From positions 14,706 to 78,705 of the forward strand of contig BDDD01002057.1 of NCBI GenBank assembly GCA_001972305.1: a DNA stretch of 64,000 nt. Reading direction: 5' to 3'. The DNA is from Cephalotus follicularis (lineage: Eukaryota > Streptophyta > Magnoliopsida > Oxalidales > Cephalotaceae). The translations under genes and the position numbers were made by a program. This document shows, in pieces, positions 11,456 to 22,563 of this stretch. How positions within the stretch are numbered: the stretch's first letter is position 1; the number at the start of each line of letters is the position of its first letter. The notes beneath the pieces were generated by a model, which had not been told where the DNA came from, did no database searches, and worked only from the letters and a program-made list of their open reading frames with translations.

Positions 11456-11543
11456 TGTGGATTGGATTGGTGGGTCCTTTTGGACTTGATTGATGAATTG
11501 TATGGTTGTAGCCACTATGCATGGCCGCTTACCTATTGGCGGG

Positions 11544-11562
11544 TATATATATATATATATAT
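11544..11562. repeat. TA microsatellite
   Basis: About nine TA dinucleotides in a row in the 3' part of LD. Comparable TA/ATAC-rich stretches occur at the same relative place in other Tekay LTRs (for example 12898-12920). Confidence 0.85.
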
Positions 11563-11795
11563 GTTGTGATATATTATGTACTGTATCACAAATGCATTCA
11601 TTACATGACATTCATTATCATTGACCCCAAAGTGTATTTATATTTTCTCTACTTAGCAGTGGATTCGGCTAACCCTATCAATTTCAGATTGTTGCAGCAG
11701 ATTGACATCGTTGAGCATGGGGAATGAAGTGAAGAGTTTAAGTTATATTTCTTTAAGGAAATGTTAATTTTGATATTTTGTAATGGATTATGTAT

Positions 11796-13377
11796 TGTTG
11801 TTATAATTGTTGTTTAAGTTCAATCATAATAATGTCCATAGATGAAATGCATGCGATGTGCTTGGTTTATGAGAATGAATGTGTGATGCTATGATAATGC
11901 TCGGTGTTTGGAATAGATTAAAGTGAGTTTTGCTTTGTATTTTACTGCTGTTTTGTACACTGCCCGTAGAACCAGCCGACTGTCTAAGGGGGATAGCCGA
12001 CTGCTCGAGAGCACCAGCTAGCTGTTCACTAGGAACAACCGACTATTCAATGAAACAGCAGACTGTGCAAGGGAGCCAGTCGATTGTCCATGTGTTCTTC
12101 TGGGAAATGCATGCAGAGGCTTGAATAGCCGACAGCTGGAAGCCAGCAGCCGACTATTGACTATGAGCAGCCGACTGCCAAAGAGGGCACCCGACTGTGG
12201 ACTGTGGCCAGCCGACTGCCAATTTTAGGACAGTCGACTATTTGAGGAAAACAACCAACTATCAAGGGGAGACAGCCGATTGGTTGAGACTGACCTGCAT
12301 ATTAAGCATATGTTTTGCACTAGATCTTGATATGAAATGAATTGATGATTGAAACATGATTGATTCTAAAGTGTTTTGTTCATTTTAGAAATGTGTAGAT
12401 GATTTTATACAGATCATTATTTCATATGGAAATGTATGTTTTCGACAGATTGAAACAAGGTTTCAACGATGGATTACATTTTGAATAAATGTAATATTTC
12501 CAGTATTTTATAACCTACAAACTACCTGGAAATGATTTGATTTTGGATTGATCTTGGATTGATGATTAATGTTTGTGATTGGATTGACGCTGCGCTAGTT
12601 CCATGACGGAGCTGTCATTGAGGACTAGGGGCGGGATTGTGCACCTAGGGGCAAGGAGATGGCGAAGGACACCCACGCCGATTGGATTTATGCTGCGTTA
12701 GTTCTGTGACGGAGGTGTCATTGAGGACTAGGGGCGGGTTTGTGCGCCTATGGGCTAGGAGATGGCTAGGGACACCCACAAACACTCTTTGCTTGACCTT
12801 CGTGCAAGAAACAGTGGATTGATTGGATTGGTCTTTTGAGACATGATTGATGGATTGATGGTTGTAGCCACCTGGCATGGATGCACTTATTGGCATAGAT
12901 ATATATACATACGTATATATGTATTGTAGTGTATTATGTATTGCATCATGAATGCATTCATTTCATGACATTCATTATCATTTACCCTAAATTTCACTTA
13001 TGATTTAGCCGAGTGGGGACAAAGGCTAACCCCCTACTATTGCTGATTGATGCAGTGTTGATTTGGAGACTTGAAGAGAAGACTGAACTGTACTTCTTTA
13101 ATGTTTTTATCTTTCTGAACAAGGGATTGTTGTAATTGATGATGATGTTTTAACTTTGATCATGCTCCATTTGAGGGCAGTTGACTTTGTTAAGGGATGT
13201 TAACTGTTGAAATCATGTGGTATGGGACGCATGGTTATGTTTAGTTATTCTGCTTATCGTAAAATGCTTCCGCAGATGTTGCTGGTTTTTGAACTTTTAC
13301 ATTTCATCATATTTGCATAAGCTGAATAATTATGTTATTTTCCTTGACCTATGTTGTCTGTGAAACGGGGTGTGACA
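11796..13377 (+). repeat. TK2 5' LTR (5'-truncated)
   Basis: Ends CGGGGTGTGACA at 13377. From about 12077 it matches the 3' LTR (from about 18781). The part at 11800-12076 has a counterpart in the TK1 LTR but is deleted from the TK2 3' LTR. The first ~700 bp of the LTR are missing. A CAG(T/C)CGACTG array lies at 11970-12290 and a ~103-bp tandem duplication at 12577-12782. Confidence 0.8.
12577..12782 (+). repeat. 103-bp tandem duplication in the TK2 LTR
   Basis: Two units beginning GATTGGATT at 12577 and 12680, each with a TCATTGAGGACTAGGGGCGG block. The same duplication is in the 3' LTR (units at 19282 and 19385), so it predates this insertion. Confidence 0.85.
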
Positions 13378-13381
13378 GACA

Positions 13382-13394
13382 TGGTATCGGAGCA
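13382..13394 (+). other. TK2 primer binding site (tRNA-iMet)
   Basis: TGGTATCGGAGCA, one mismatch to the canonical TGGTATCAGAGCA, four bases after the LTR end. Confidence 0.9.
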
Positions 13395-13494
13395 TATATC
13401 CATTTATATGCTTAGCTAGGATACTATCCTCGGCAATTAACGAGTTGTTTCTTTGAGATGATTACTAATGACATCTTTTCCATATAGGAACAAA

Positions 13495-14654
13495 ATGGAC
13501 GATCGGAGAAGATGCGGAAGGCGTAGGGTTGTTGAGGAAGATGTTCCCGAGTAAGTAAATGTTGGGGCAGATCCGATGAATAATGTTCCCCGGAGGGCTG
13601 CCAATATGAATGTTCCTGAGGCAGCGCCTAATGCGAGAGATCCGGTGGACCGCATCGCTGCCTACATCCAGTAGCAGATAGCTGCTAATCAGCAGCAGAT
13701 GGCTACCAATGCAGCGAACATGGAGGAGATGTGAAGGTTGTACGCTCAAGCTCAGCCTCAGATGGCTCCTACTCACGGCGTACATGATGACAGTAATCGG
13801 TTTGGAAGGAACCTTAAGAGGTTCATGAGACAGAATCCTCTCAGTTTCAAAGGGGAGCTGGATGCCACTATTTCTGAGAGGTGGTTACAAGATCTAGAGA
13901 AGATCTTTGAGGTGATGGAATGCACCGACAGGCACTGATATTTGCTGTGTACGAACTATGGGGTAAGGCCACCCATTGGTGGGAGATGGTTAAAGCAAAA
14001 TGGGAAGCCACCAGAGTTACTAGTACTTGGGAGGGGTTTCAGGAGGAGTTCTTGGCGACTTATATACCCCCGATAGAGCCGAAAAGAAGAGAGACAGAGC
14101 TCTTGGAGCTGTGGCAGGGTGACATGACTGTGGCCGAGTGTCAGACAAGATTTGTGGAGCTTGCCAGACATTCAGCTTATCTGGTGGCATATGAGGAAAA
14201 GAAGATCCGGAGGTTTCTGAGGGGTTTATGACCGGATCTTCGGTCTCAGATTAGAGCTATGGACCTTGGTACTTTCATTGAGGTCGCCCTGAAGGCGAGA
14301 TTGTTGGAGAGTATATCGAGTGAAGACCGATCCGAGAGAGCCCGAGCACAATAGAGTAAACAGACATCTACTCAGTCTAGGCTGGCATCATCGAAAAGGG
14401 AGGGCAGCGGTTCTCCAACAATGTCACCAAGGAATAGATCCAACCAGTCTGCCAGTCAGGGGAGTAATACGAAGCCTGGGGGTTGTTTCCATTGTGGTCG
14501 TGATGGCCACCAGCGAAAATATTGTTTGATGAAGCACGGGTTATGCTTAAGGTGCGGGACAACTGGCCATTTAGTGAGGGATTGTCCGAGGGGTCAGGCG
14601 GTAGTGCCTACGGGACGTACTGGTGGTAGTAGTGCTGCGGCTGGACCTTCATAG
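13495..14654 (+). pseudogene. TK2 gag (capsid and zinc knuckles)
   Basis: Gag builds the virus-like particle and binds genomic RNA. The ATG at 13495 is followed by an Arg-rich start as in TK1 and TK4. The Ty3 capsid core is recognisable (RWLQDLEKIFEVMECTD; HWWEMVKAKWE; ELARHSAYLVAYEEKKIRRF). Two CCHC knuckles follow: CFHCGRDGHQRKYC and CLRCGTTGHLVRDC. It is broken by several stops in the first 80 codons, a frameshift near 13930, a TGA after RRFLRGL (14229-14231) and a stop after AAAGPS. Confidence 0.85.
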
Positions 14655-14689
14655 CGAAGGTATACCGGAAAGGGTATCGTGAAAGGTAG

Positions 14690-15032
14690 AGTTTTCATTC
14701 TCACTCAGACAGAGGTCCCAGAGTCTACTTCTGTTGTGGGAGGTACTATATATGTTTACGGTTTTTCTGCTAGAGTGTTCATGGACTCAGGAGCATCGCA
14801 TTCTTTTATTGCTTCCCGATTTGCATCATGCTTAAATGTGCCTCCTGATTGCATGTGATACATTCTTGATGTTAGTACACCTACTAGAGGTTCCATGTGT
14901 ACAGATTCGGTGTATAGGGTTTGTGAGATTTCTATGGCATGTGTTCCAATATATGAAGATTTGATTGTATTGCCCATACATGATTTCGATGTCATCTTGG
15001 GTATGGACTAGCTGTCAGCTTACCATGCACGC
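14690..15032 (+). pseudogene. TK2 protease
   Basis: Aspartic protease that cuts the polyprotein. The active-site motif DSGASHSF is intact (Asp codon at 14784). A stop lies at the end of DCM (near 14857), and the conserved ILGMDWL motif reads ILGMD-stop-L (TAG at 15009-15011). The frame then continues into the RT linker. Confidence 0.8.
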
Positions 15033-16082
15033 ATGACCTGTTCTAGCAAGAATTTGGATTTTTGCTTACCTGATGGAACTACTATACTGTTCAAGGGAAA
15101 CAAAGGGTTCTCAATGCCGATTATGTCATTTATTCGGGCATCGAGATATCTAGAAAAAGGGTGTGAAGGGTTCCTGGCACATGTGATTGATAAAAGAATG
15201 GAGAAAGGTAAGAGCCTAGAGGACGTTCCTATAGTGAATGAATATCCAGATGTGTTTCCTGCAGATTTGGTGTCCTTACCACCAAAGAGGAGCATGGAGT
15301 TCGTGATTGACCTAGTATCAGGTACAGCTCCTATCTCTAAGGCGCCTTACCGAATGGCTTCTGCGGAGTTGCGAGAGTTGAAGTTACAACTGGAAGACCT
15401 AATTGATAAGAGTTTTGTTCGGCTCAGTGTTTCGCCGTGGGGCGCGCCAGTGTTATTTGTGAAAAAGGAAGATGGGTCGATGAGGCTCTACATCAACTAC
15501 AGAATGTTGAATAAGGCTACTATGAAGAATAAGTATCCCCTTCCACATATTGAGGATTTGTTTGACCAGTTACAAGGGTCAAGGGTTTTCTCCAAACTTG
15601 ATCTAAAGTCGGGTTATCACCAGCTGAGAGTAAAGGAAGGAGATATAGAAACGACTGCCTTCCGGACTAGGTATGGTCACTATGCATTCTTGGTAATGCC
15701 GTTTGCTGTCACCAACGCACCGACAACATTTATGTCACTGATGAACGATGTGTTCCGACCTCACCTGGATCAGTTTGTGGTAGTGTTCATTGATGACATA
15801 CAAGTGTACTCGAGGAGTGAGGAGGAACTCTCATATCATCTAAGAGTAGTTTTGCAGATCCTCAGAGAGCATCAGTTGTATGCCAAGTTTGGAAAATGTG
15901 AGTTCTGGCTCGACCATGGGATGTTTCTGGGTCACATTGTATCTGGAGAGGGAGTGGTGCGAGATTGGCTACAACCAAGAAATGTGACTGAGGTACGCAG
16001 TTTTCTTGGCTTGGCGGGATATTATCAGAGGTTCATTAAGAACTTTTCGAGGATTGCCGAACCTTTGACAAGATGGACCTAG
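15033..16082 (+). pseudogene. TK2 reverse transcriptase
   Basis: A 349-codon open stretch from the protease-RT linker through the RT core. Motifs: [45 protein letters not shown] and [13 protein letters not shown], with the catalytic Asp pair at 15792-15797, then [23 protein letters not shown] is altered to FAVTNAP. It ends at a TAG where a Gln codon is expected (TQKK reads T-stop-KK). The catalytic core survives, but the polyprotein is broken on both sides. Confidence 0.9.
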
Positions 16083-16091
16083 AAGAAGACC

Positions 16092-16781
16092 TTGCTTATC
16101 TGGGATGATGACTGTGAGGCTAGTTTCTGTGACCTGAAGGATCAATTGGTTTCCGCTCCTCTTTTGTCGTTACCTAAGTGTAACGAGGGCTTTGCAGTAT
16201 ATAGTGATCCTTCAGGTAAGGGATTGGGTTGCGTGTTGATGCAACGAGGCAGAGTGATCGCTTATGCTTCGCGAAAGCTAAAGCTGTATGAGGAGAACTA
16301 CCCGACACATGATCTTGAATTGGCCGCGATTATTTTTTCTCTTCAGAAGTGGAGACATTATCTATATGGGGCACAGTTTGAGCTTTTCACTGACCATAAG
16401 AGTTTGAGGTATCTTTTCTGTCTAGATACACTGAACATGAGACAACGGAGATGGGTTAAGTTCTTTAATGACTATGACTGCAGTATTCAGTACCATCCAG
16501 GGAAAGCGAATGTGGTCGCGGATGCCCTGAGCCGTAAGGCTATGATTGCTAACACGATGATATCTCAGTGGAAGATGTTAGAGGACTTCCAAGAGTGGTC
16601 TCCATTTAATCAGTCACCGGGGGTTTTTGTGGCTAGCATGGAAGCACAGCCAGCGCTACTGGACCATATAAAGGATGCGCAGTTGCGTTATCCTGAGTTA
16701 CTGAAGATTCGCGAGAATATAGAGCCCGAGTCTGATTTTCAGATGCATTCTGAGATTTCGGGGCTGAGTATGTGTTCATGA
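16092..16781 (+). pseudogene. TK2 RNase H and connection to integrase
   Basis: Ty3 RNase H motifs are in order: [15 protein letters not shown] (first acidic residue present), [28 protein letters not shown] and [17 protein letters not shown] with the last Asp kept. The frame is lost near 16781, before the integrase zinc-binding region. Confidence 0.88.
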
Positions 16782-16803
16782 TGAGGCTTGGATAAGAAGT
16801 GAG

Positions 16804-17722
16804 TTGTTATATGCGGCACATAAATCACGGTATAGCATACATCCTGGCAGCACAAAAATGTATCGAGACATGAGAAGGAACTACTGGTGGTCCGGCATGA
16901 AGAGGGAGATTGGTGACTATGTTGCGAAGTGTTATACTTGTCAGACTGTCAAGGCTAAACACCAGAGGCCAGCGGGTTTGTTACAGCCTTTACCGATTCT
17001 AGAGTGGAAATGGGAGCATGTGACGATGGATTTTTTTTCGAGTTTTCCTCTGACTCAGAACCGTCACAATGCAGTATGGGTCATTGTGGATCGGCTCACG
17101 AAGTCAGCACACTTTTTGCCTACCCACGTCACTGATTCGGCGAGCAAGTTGGCTCGGTTATACATCAAGGAGATCTTGAGGTTGCACGGAGTTCCTGTGA
17201 GTATAGTTTGCGACAGAGATTCGATCTTCCAACTTTTGTAAGAGGTTTCAGACAGCTTTTGGGACGAAGCTGAACCTTAGCACTGCCTTTCACCCACAGA
17301 CAGATGGTCAGTCAGAGCGTACCATCCAGAATTTGGAGGACATGCTTCGAGATTGTATTATTGACTTTGCTGGTACTTAGGAGGACCACATTCCTCTGAT
17401 AGTGTTTTCTTATAATAACAGCTATCATTCCAGTATTGGTATGGAAGCATACGAGGCTCTGTATGGAAGGAAGTGTAGATCACCCATTTATTGGGATGAG
17501 GTTGGTGAGCGACCGTTGCTTGGGTCAGATATGGTGGAGGAGACTTCTGAGAAAGTCAGGTCTATCAGGGAGAGATTGCTTGCAACTCTTAGCTGGCAGA
17601 AGACCTATGTGGACAGCGTCAAGAGGAGGCCTCTGACCTTCGACGTTGGTGATCATGTGTTTCTGAAGGTTTCGCCAAGGAAGGGCGTGCAGAGATTTGG
17701 GAAGAAGGGCAAGTTAGCTTAG
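16804..17722 (+). pseudogene. TK2 integrase
   Basis: The HHCC region is intact (AHKSRYSIHPGSTKM to CYTCQTVKAKH). Catalytic residues are recognisable in MDFFSSFP and VCDRDSIF and in [12 protein letters not shown], but the frame shifts at about 17240 between the second Asp and the Glu, and TAG replaces Trp in AGTWEDH (near 17380). The C-terminal core continues through EALYGRKCRSP, with a stop in the GPF region at 17719-17722. Confidence 0.87.
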
Positions 17723-18060
17723 CATTACATTGGTCCTTTCGAGATCTTAGAGAGATTGGGGGAGGTGGCTTATCAGCTTGATTTACCTCCTGCACTGTCA
17801 AATGTGCTAGATGTCTTCCATGTGTCTATGCTGAGGAGATATATTCGAGACCCATTACAAATCTTGAATTATGAATCAGTTCCTGTGCGAGATGACCTTT
17901 CTTGTGAGGAGTTACTGGTACAGATTTTGGACTGGAAAACACAGGTATTGAGGAACCGAACAATTCCAATGGTGAAGGTTCAGTGGCAGTTCCATCAGCC
18001 CGATGAGGCTACTTAGGAACGCGAGGAGGACATTAGAGAGCGTTACCCGTATTTGTTCTA
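17723..18060 (+). pseudogene. TK2 integrase GPF module and chromodomain
   Basis: HYIGPFEILERLGEVAYQLDL is the GPY/F module. After HVSMLRRYI, the chromodomain-like tail follows (LRNRTIPMVKVQWQFHQ, DEAT-stop-ERE, RERYPYLF), which in chromoviruses is thought to guide integration to heterochromatin marks. The Trp of EATWE is a TAG. Confidence 0.82.
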
Positions 18061-18092
18061 GTGTTGTTTTAATTTCGGGGATGAAATTCCTC

Positions 18093-18106
18093 GAATGAGG
18101 GGTGGA
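18093..18106 (+). other. TK2 polypurine tract
   Basis: GAATGAGGGGTGGA immediately before TGTAATGCCC, the 3' LTR start. It is the likely primer for plus-strand synthesis. Confidence 0.8.
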
Positions 18107-20079
18107 TGTAATGCCCGGGATTTTCATTAATGTGGTATTGTATTTCCTGATGTAATTTATGCTTTCAATTAATGAGAAATATGGGTTTTCCCACATTGTG
18201 ATGTTAAAGTTTGCTTAAGAAGATGGAGGAAATTGTGAGAAGAATGTTGAAGTAGGCCGGGCAGCCGATTGTCAGAGAGAGACAATCGACTGGACCATGA
18301 AACCAGCCGACTTTTGGGGGGAAACAGCCGGCTGGATTGTGTCAGCAGAGGAAGCCGACAGCCGAGACAAGGCAGCCGACTGCCATGTGACCTGTCAGTT
18401 AAAAACGTGTTGGCAGACATGCTCTTGCAGAGAAAGTGGGAGAGAGGACAATGGCTGCTCGGCATTGTCGGTTTGTGAGGAGAGGGGTATGAAATTCCCC
18501 ATAAAAACAAACTTTCTCCCCTCTTCCAATCAGCCTTCAAAAAGAGAAAAGAAATAGTGAGGTTGTGAGGAAGAAAGAGAGGGAGAGGTTGACCCCAAAT
18601 GCTCTACACTTGAATCGGAGGCTTGGAGGCTCGAACCAGTGACAAGAACCGGACTTGGGGGAGTTGCTAGATGAATTTTGGGAGCTCAAAAGCCTCGAAT
18701 TGGGACTTAAAGAGGTGGATTGCAATTCCTAACTTGGAATTCAAGGGTAGAGGAAATGTTATAATTGGAATTCAATGGAACCAGTCGACTGTCCATGTGT
18801 TCTTCTGGGAAACGCCTATAGATGCTTGAATAGCCGACTGCTAGAAGGCAGCAGCCGACTGTTGAGTATGAGCAGCCGACTGCCAAAGAGGGCAGTCGAC
18901 TGTTGACTGTGGGCAGCCGACTGCCAATTTTAGGATAGCCGATTGTTTGAGGAAAACAGCCGACTGTCAAGGGGAGACAACCGACTGGTTGAGACTAACC
19001 TGTATATTGAGCATATGTTTTGCACTACATCTTGATATGAAATGAATTGATGATTGAAACATTATTGATTCTAAAGTGTTTTATTCATTTTAGAAATGTG
19101 TAGATGATTTTATACAAATCATTATTTCATATGGAAATGTATGTTTTTGACGGATTGAAACATGGTTTCAAAGATGGATTGCATTTTGAATAAATGTAAT
19201 ATTTCCAGTATTTTATAACCTACAAACTACTTGGAAATGATTCGATTTTTGATTCATCTTGGATTGATGATTGATGTTTGTGATTGGATTGATGCTGCGC
19301 TAGTTCCGTGACGGAGGTGTCATTGAGGACTAGGGGAGGGATTGTGCACCTAGGGGCCAGGAGATGGCTAGCGACACCCACACCGATTGGATTGATGCTG
19401 CGCTAGTTCCATGACGGAGATGTCATTGAGGACTAGGGGCGGGTTTGTGCGCCTCGGGGCCAGGAGATGGCTAGGGACACCCACAAACATTGTATGCTTG
19501 ACCTTCGTGCAAGAAACAGTGGATTGACCAGATTGATTGGAGACATGATTGATGGATTGATGGTTGTATCCACTTGGCATGGATGCACTTATTGGCATAA
19601 ATATATATACATACATATATATGTATTGTAGTATATTATGTATTGCATCATGAATGCATTGATTTGATGACATTCATTATCATTGACCCTAAATTGCACT
19701 TATGATTTAGCCGAGTGAGGACAAAGGCTAACCCCCTACTATTGCTGATTGATGCAGTGTTGATTTGGAGACTTGAAGAGAAGACTGAACTGTTCTTCTT
19801 TTATGTTTTTATCTTTCTGAACAAGGGATTGTTGTAATTGATGATGATGTTTTAACTTTGATCATGCTCCGTTTGAGGGCAGTTGACTTTGTTAAGGGAT
19901 GTTAACTGTTGAAATCATGTGGTATGGGACGCATGGTTATGTTTAGTTATTTTGCTTATCGTAAAATGCTTCCGCAGATGTTGCTGGTTTTTGTAGTTTT
20001 ACATTTCATCATATTTGCATAAGCTAAATAATTATGTTATTTTCCTTGACCTATGTTGTCTATGAAACGGGGTGTGACA
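18107..20079 (+). repeat. TK2 3' LTR, 1973 bp
   Basis: Starts TGTAATGCCCGGG and ends CGGGGTGTGACA. CAGCCGACTG-type arrays lie at 18262-18400 (before a CATAAAAAC TATA-like site at 18500) and 18780-18990. Compared with the 5' LTR and TK1 it has lost about 270 bp just before 18775. The conserved GAGGACAAAGGCTAACCCC block is near 19717-19735. Confidence 0.9.
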
Positions 20080-20080
20080 G

Positions 20081-20345
20081 GTTCCAACCATTAGTCGTCA
20101 TGTAGTTCTCTACTACGACAATAATGGGGTTGTTGCACAAGCCAAGGAACCCAAGTCTCACCAACGGTCCAAACATATCTAGCGGCATTATCATTTGATC
20201 TGTGAGATCATTGATAGAGAAGACATTGTATTAGAGAGGGTTGCCTCAGAGGAAAATATAGCAGACCCACTGACTAAAGCTCTTTGTAGTAATGTATTTG
20301 AGGTCATCGTAGTATGATGGGCTTGAATTATAGGGCATCGTGACT
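20081..20345 (+). pseudogene. CO2: copia RNase H C-terminus
   Basis: Reads VPTISRHVVLYYDNNG, AQAKEPKSHQRSKHI, a TAG where Leu is expected, then RHYHLICEIIDREDIVLE and ENIADPLTKAL. This is the end of a Ty1/copia RNase H from a lineage different from SIRE1. The upstream part is absent because TK2 ends exactly at 20079. Confidence 0.85.
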
Positions 20346-20364
20346 TGAGGGCCAAGTGAGAGAT

Positions 20365-20438
20365 TGTTAGAGAGAGTGTGACCCATCAATCCACTAGGTG
20401 ACTGCATGTACTTGTACTATGCTCATATTATATACACT
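20365..20438 (+). repeat. CO2 3' LTR start (truncated)
   Basis: A purine-rich tract (GGCCAAGTGAGAGA) precedes TGTTAGAGAGAGTGTGACCC, a typical copia LTR start. After about 75 bp the sequence changes to Athila gag. Confidence 0.7.
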
Positions 20439-21109
20439 CTCTCAAATGGTTCCATCTCTACATGGGACCATTTCACTGTTTCGTTCATAAAGAAGTTCTT
20501 TCCGCTCCATAAAACAAAAAACTTAGGAACGACATTCTCCAGTTTTACCAGCGTCCCAATGAATCATTTTCGTGATTTATGGAGCGTTTTAAAGACCTTC
20601 TCTTAGAGTGTCCTCATCATGGTTTAAATAAGTGGCATTTATGCCAAACCATGTACGGAGGCATCGACTACCAGACCAAGCAATTGGTCGAATCAATGTG
20701 TCTTGATGAGTTCACCTCATACACCGATGAAAACGAAGCATGGAATTTCCTTTTAGATTTGGGTGAGCGAACTAGGGAGTGGGAGTCCACTAAAGTTTCA
20801 GAGATTGCTTTGTCGAATAAAGGGTACGTTATAGAAGGAGCAGTTGCACTGGAGGCACAGTTAGACAACCGCCTCAAGAGATTAGGATCGATAATTAGGG
20901 GACCTGAGTACGTGAATCACATAAATCAGAGCACCCCTATGTGCTCTTGGTGTCAGTCGCCTAGTCATGTTATCGACGAATGCCAAAGTTATATTGAAAA
21001 TAAATACTCTCCAGAGAACATTTTCGCAATGAATCAATACAACCCGTATAGTAACACTTACAATCCAGGTTGGCGAAATCATCCAAACTTCTCATGGAGC
21101 CAAGGGTAA
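20439..21109 (+). pseudogene. ATH1 gag, C-terminal half
   Basis: Starts inside the capsid (GSISTWDHFTVSFIKKFFP, parallel to ATH2 at 29235), shifts frame at about 20580, then runs open through LLECPHHGLNKWHLCQ, DENEAWNFLLDLGERTREWE and a single CCHC-like knuckle, CSWCQSPSHVIDEC (about 20941-20985). It ends in an Asn/Tyr/Pro-rich tail (MNQYNPYSNTYNPGW). Confidence 0.85.
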
Positions 21110-21976
21110 AACACAAAAGGACCTTCAAACTTTTCAGGTCCAACCCCAAATTTTTAGGGGCAACATTCGAGATTCACTGGCCAGTCTGCTCCACATCAAA
21201 CTTACCAAAGGTTTCCCCAAACTTCTAATAATGTCCGACCATCCTTCCCCCCACAAAATCAATTCTAAAATCAACAGTCACCTAGATTGTTGAACCAAAG
21301 AGAAGACACGTCTACAGTTTCCTCGTTAGAAAAGAGCATAGAGCTTCTCATGAGCACTATAATGACTAGTCCGCATAACATGGAGAAGCAAATTTCACAG
21401 GTTGCATTTGCTTTATACGAAAGAGAGAAAGGCAAGATGCCTTCTTAGTCGACCCGAATCTGAGGAATACCATGAACCTTTCCACTCACACCCAACCGAA
21501 AATGAATTCTCAAGTCTCCTCTTCCTCATCGGGTCCATCAAAACAAGTTTTTCTCCTAAGGAGTGGAAATGAATACCAACCATCGGATCAAACCGAAAAT
21601 GTGAGCGAGCAGTTGGAAGAGTCCTCGGCGCAAGAAAAATTAAATGAACCATTGGTTGACTCATTTGTGCAACCAACGAATTTAAGCCCGCAAGATGAAT
21701 CAAGGAAGGAGCAAGAGGACGAAAAGAAGGAACAACCAGTGGTGGTACCCATGCGTTCATACGATCCACCATTTCCTTTTCCAAATAGATTACAAAATAA
21801 GAAAGCCCCAGCGATGGAAAAGGTCATTGAAACATTTAAGCATGTCCAAATCAGTATTCCATTGCTAGAAGCAATTGAACAGGTGCCCTGTAATGGAAAA
21901 GTCCTGAAAGACTTATGCACTAAAAAGAGGATCCTTCAAACTCTGAAAAAAGGCTTTCTTAGGAGCCAATATCAGT
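21110..21976 (+). pseudogene. ATH1 gag-protease linker
   Basis: Low-complexity, hydrophilic linker with stops in its first third. From 21472 an open frame of ~179 codons holds Glu/Lys-rich stretches and the block YDPPFPFPNRLQNKKAPAM, which is also found in ATH2 (about 30560). A frameshift near 21985 separates it from the protease. Confidence 0.7.
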
Positions 21977-22440
21977 GTGATGTTTTCGCAACACATGGTG
22001 AAAAAGTATAAAGACCCTGGCTGCCCAACAATCTCTTGTATCATCGGCAATACTAAAATAGAACATACTTTGCTCGATTTAGGAGCAAGTGTGAATTTGT
22101 TGCCATCGTCAGTTTACAAGAAGCTTGGGTTAGGAAAGTTGCGACCGACCACGATGACTTTGCAATTAGCGGATAGGTCTGTGAAAGTACCGAGAGGTAA
22201 AATCGAGGATGTATTGATAAAGGTTGGTGAGATTTTCTTTCCTGTTGACTTTGTTGTTTTTTAGATACCCAGCATGTAGCAAATCTCCATGATCAAATCC
22301 CAGTTATCCTCGGTAGACCATTTCTTGCGACGAGTAATGCGTGGATCAATTGTCCCAATGGTCTAATGAAGTTGAGTTTCGGAAATACGTCCGTGGATAT
22401 TAATGTCTTCCACTTGGGTAAGCTTCCCACTGATTTTGAT
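21977..22440 (+). pseudogene. ATH1 protease
   Basis: Athila-type aspartic protease: YKDPGCPTISCIIGN, active-site DLGASVNLLPSS (Asp codon at 22076), MTLQLADRSVKVPRG, EDVLIKVGEIFFPVDFVV. The frame stops at 22264. The downstream VILGRPFLAT block is recognisable near 22305-22330. The active-site residues are intact. Confidence 0.87.
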
Positions 22441-22563
22441 GAAGTGAACTCGATCCATTAAATTCCTGATCACATTGATACGCACTTTGACATTGATTTT
22501 GATGGAAATTTCAATGAGTGTATGTGGGAATTATAGGATGTCGACGGAGGGGATTTCTTTGAT

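Larger units (their letters stand above)
10170..11795 (+). repeat. LD: truncated LTR of a Tekay-like family
   Basis: Lacks an LTR start but keeps the internal order of Tekay LTRs: a TTCCTAACTTAGAATCTCAGG block (10269-10290; compare TTCCTAACTTGGAATTCAAGG in TK2), a TCGACG array at about 10590-10870, tandem repeats at 11238-11455, a TA run, and a GGCTAACCC block near 11668. It merges near 11795 into the truncated 5' LTR of TK2. No coding sequence is attached. Confidence 0.6.
11796..20079 (+). mobile_element. TK2: Tekay/Del-type chromovirus, both LTRs, inactive
   Basis: Order: truncated 5' LTR, tRNA-iMet primer site, gag with two zinc knuckles, protease, RT, RNase H, integrase, chromodomain, polypurine tract, 3' LTR. 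The last ~1300 bp of the two LTRs look nearly identical, so the insertion is fairly young, yet the internal region has many stops (often TAG where Trp or Gln is expected) and frameshifts. The 3' LTR ends inside a copia RNase H remnant (CO2). The left end is truncated against LD, so no target duplication can be checked. Confidence 0.9.
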
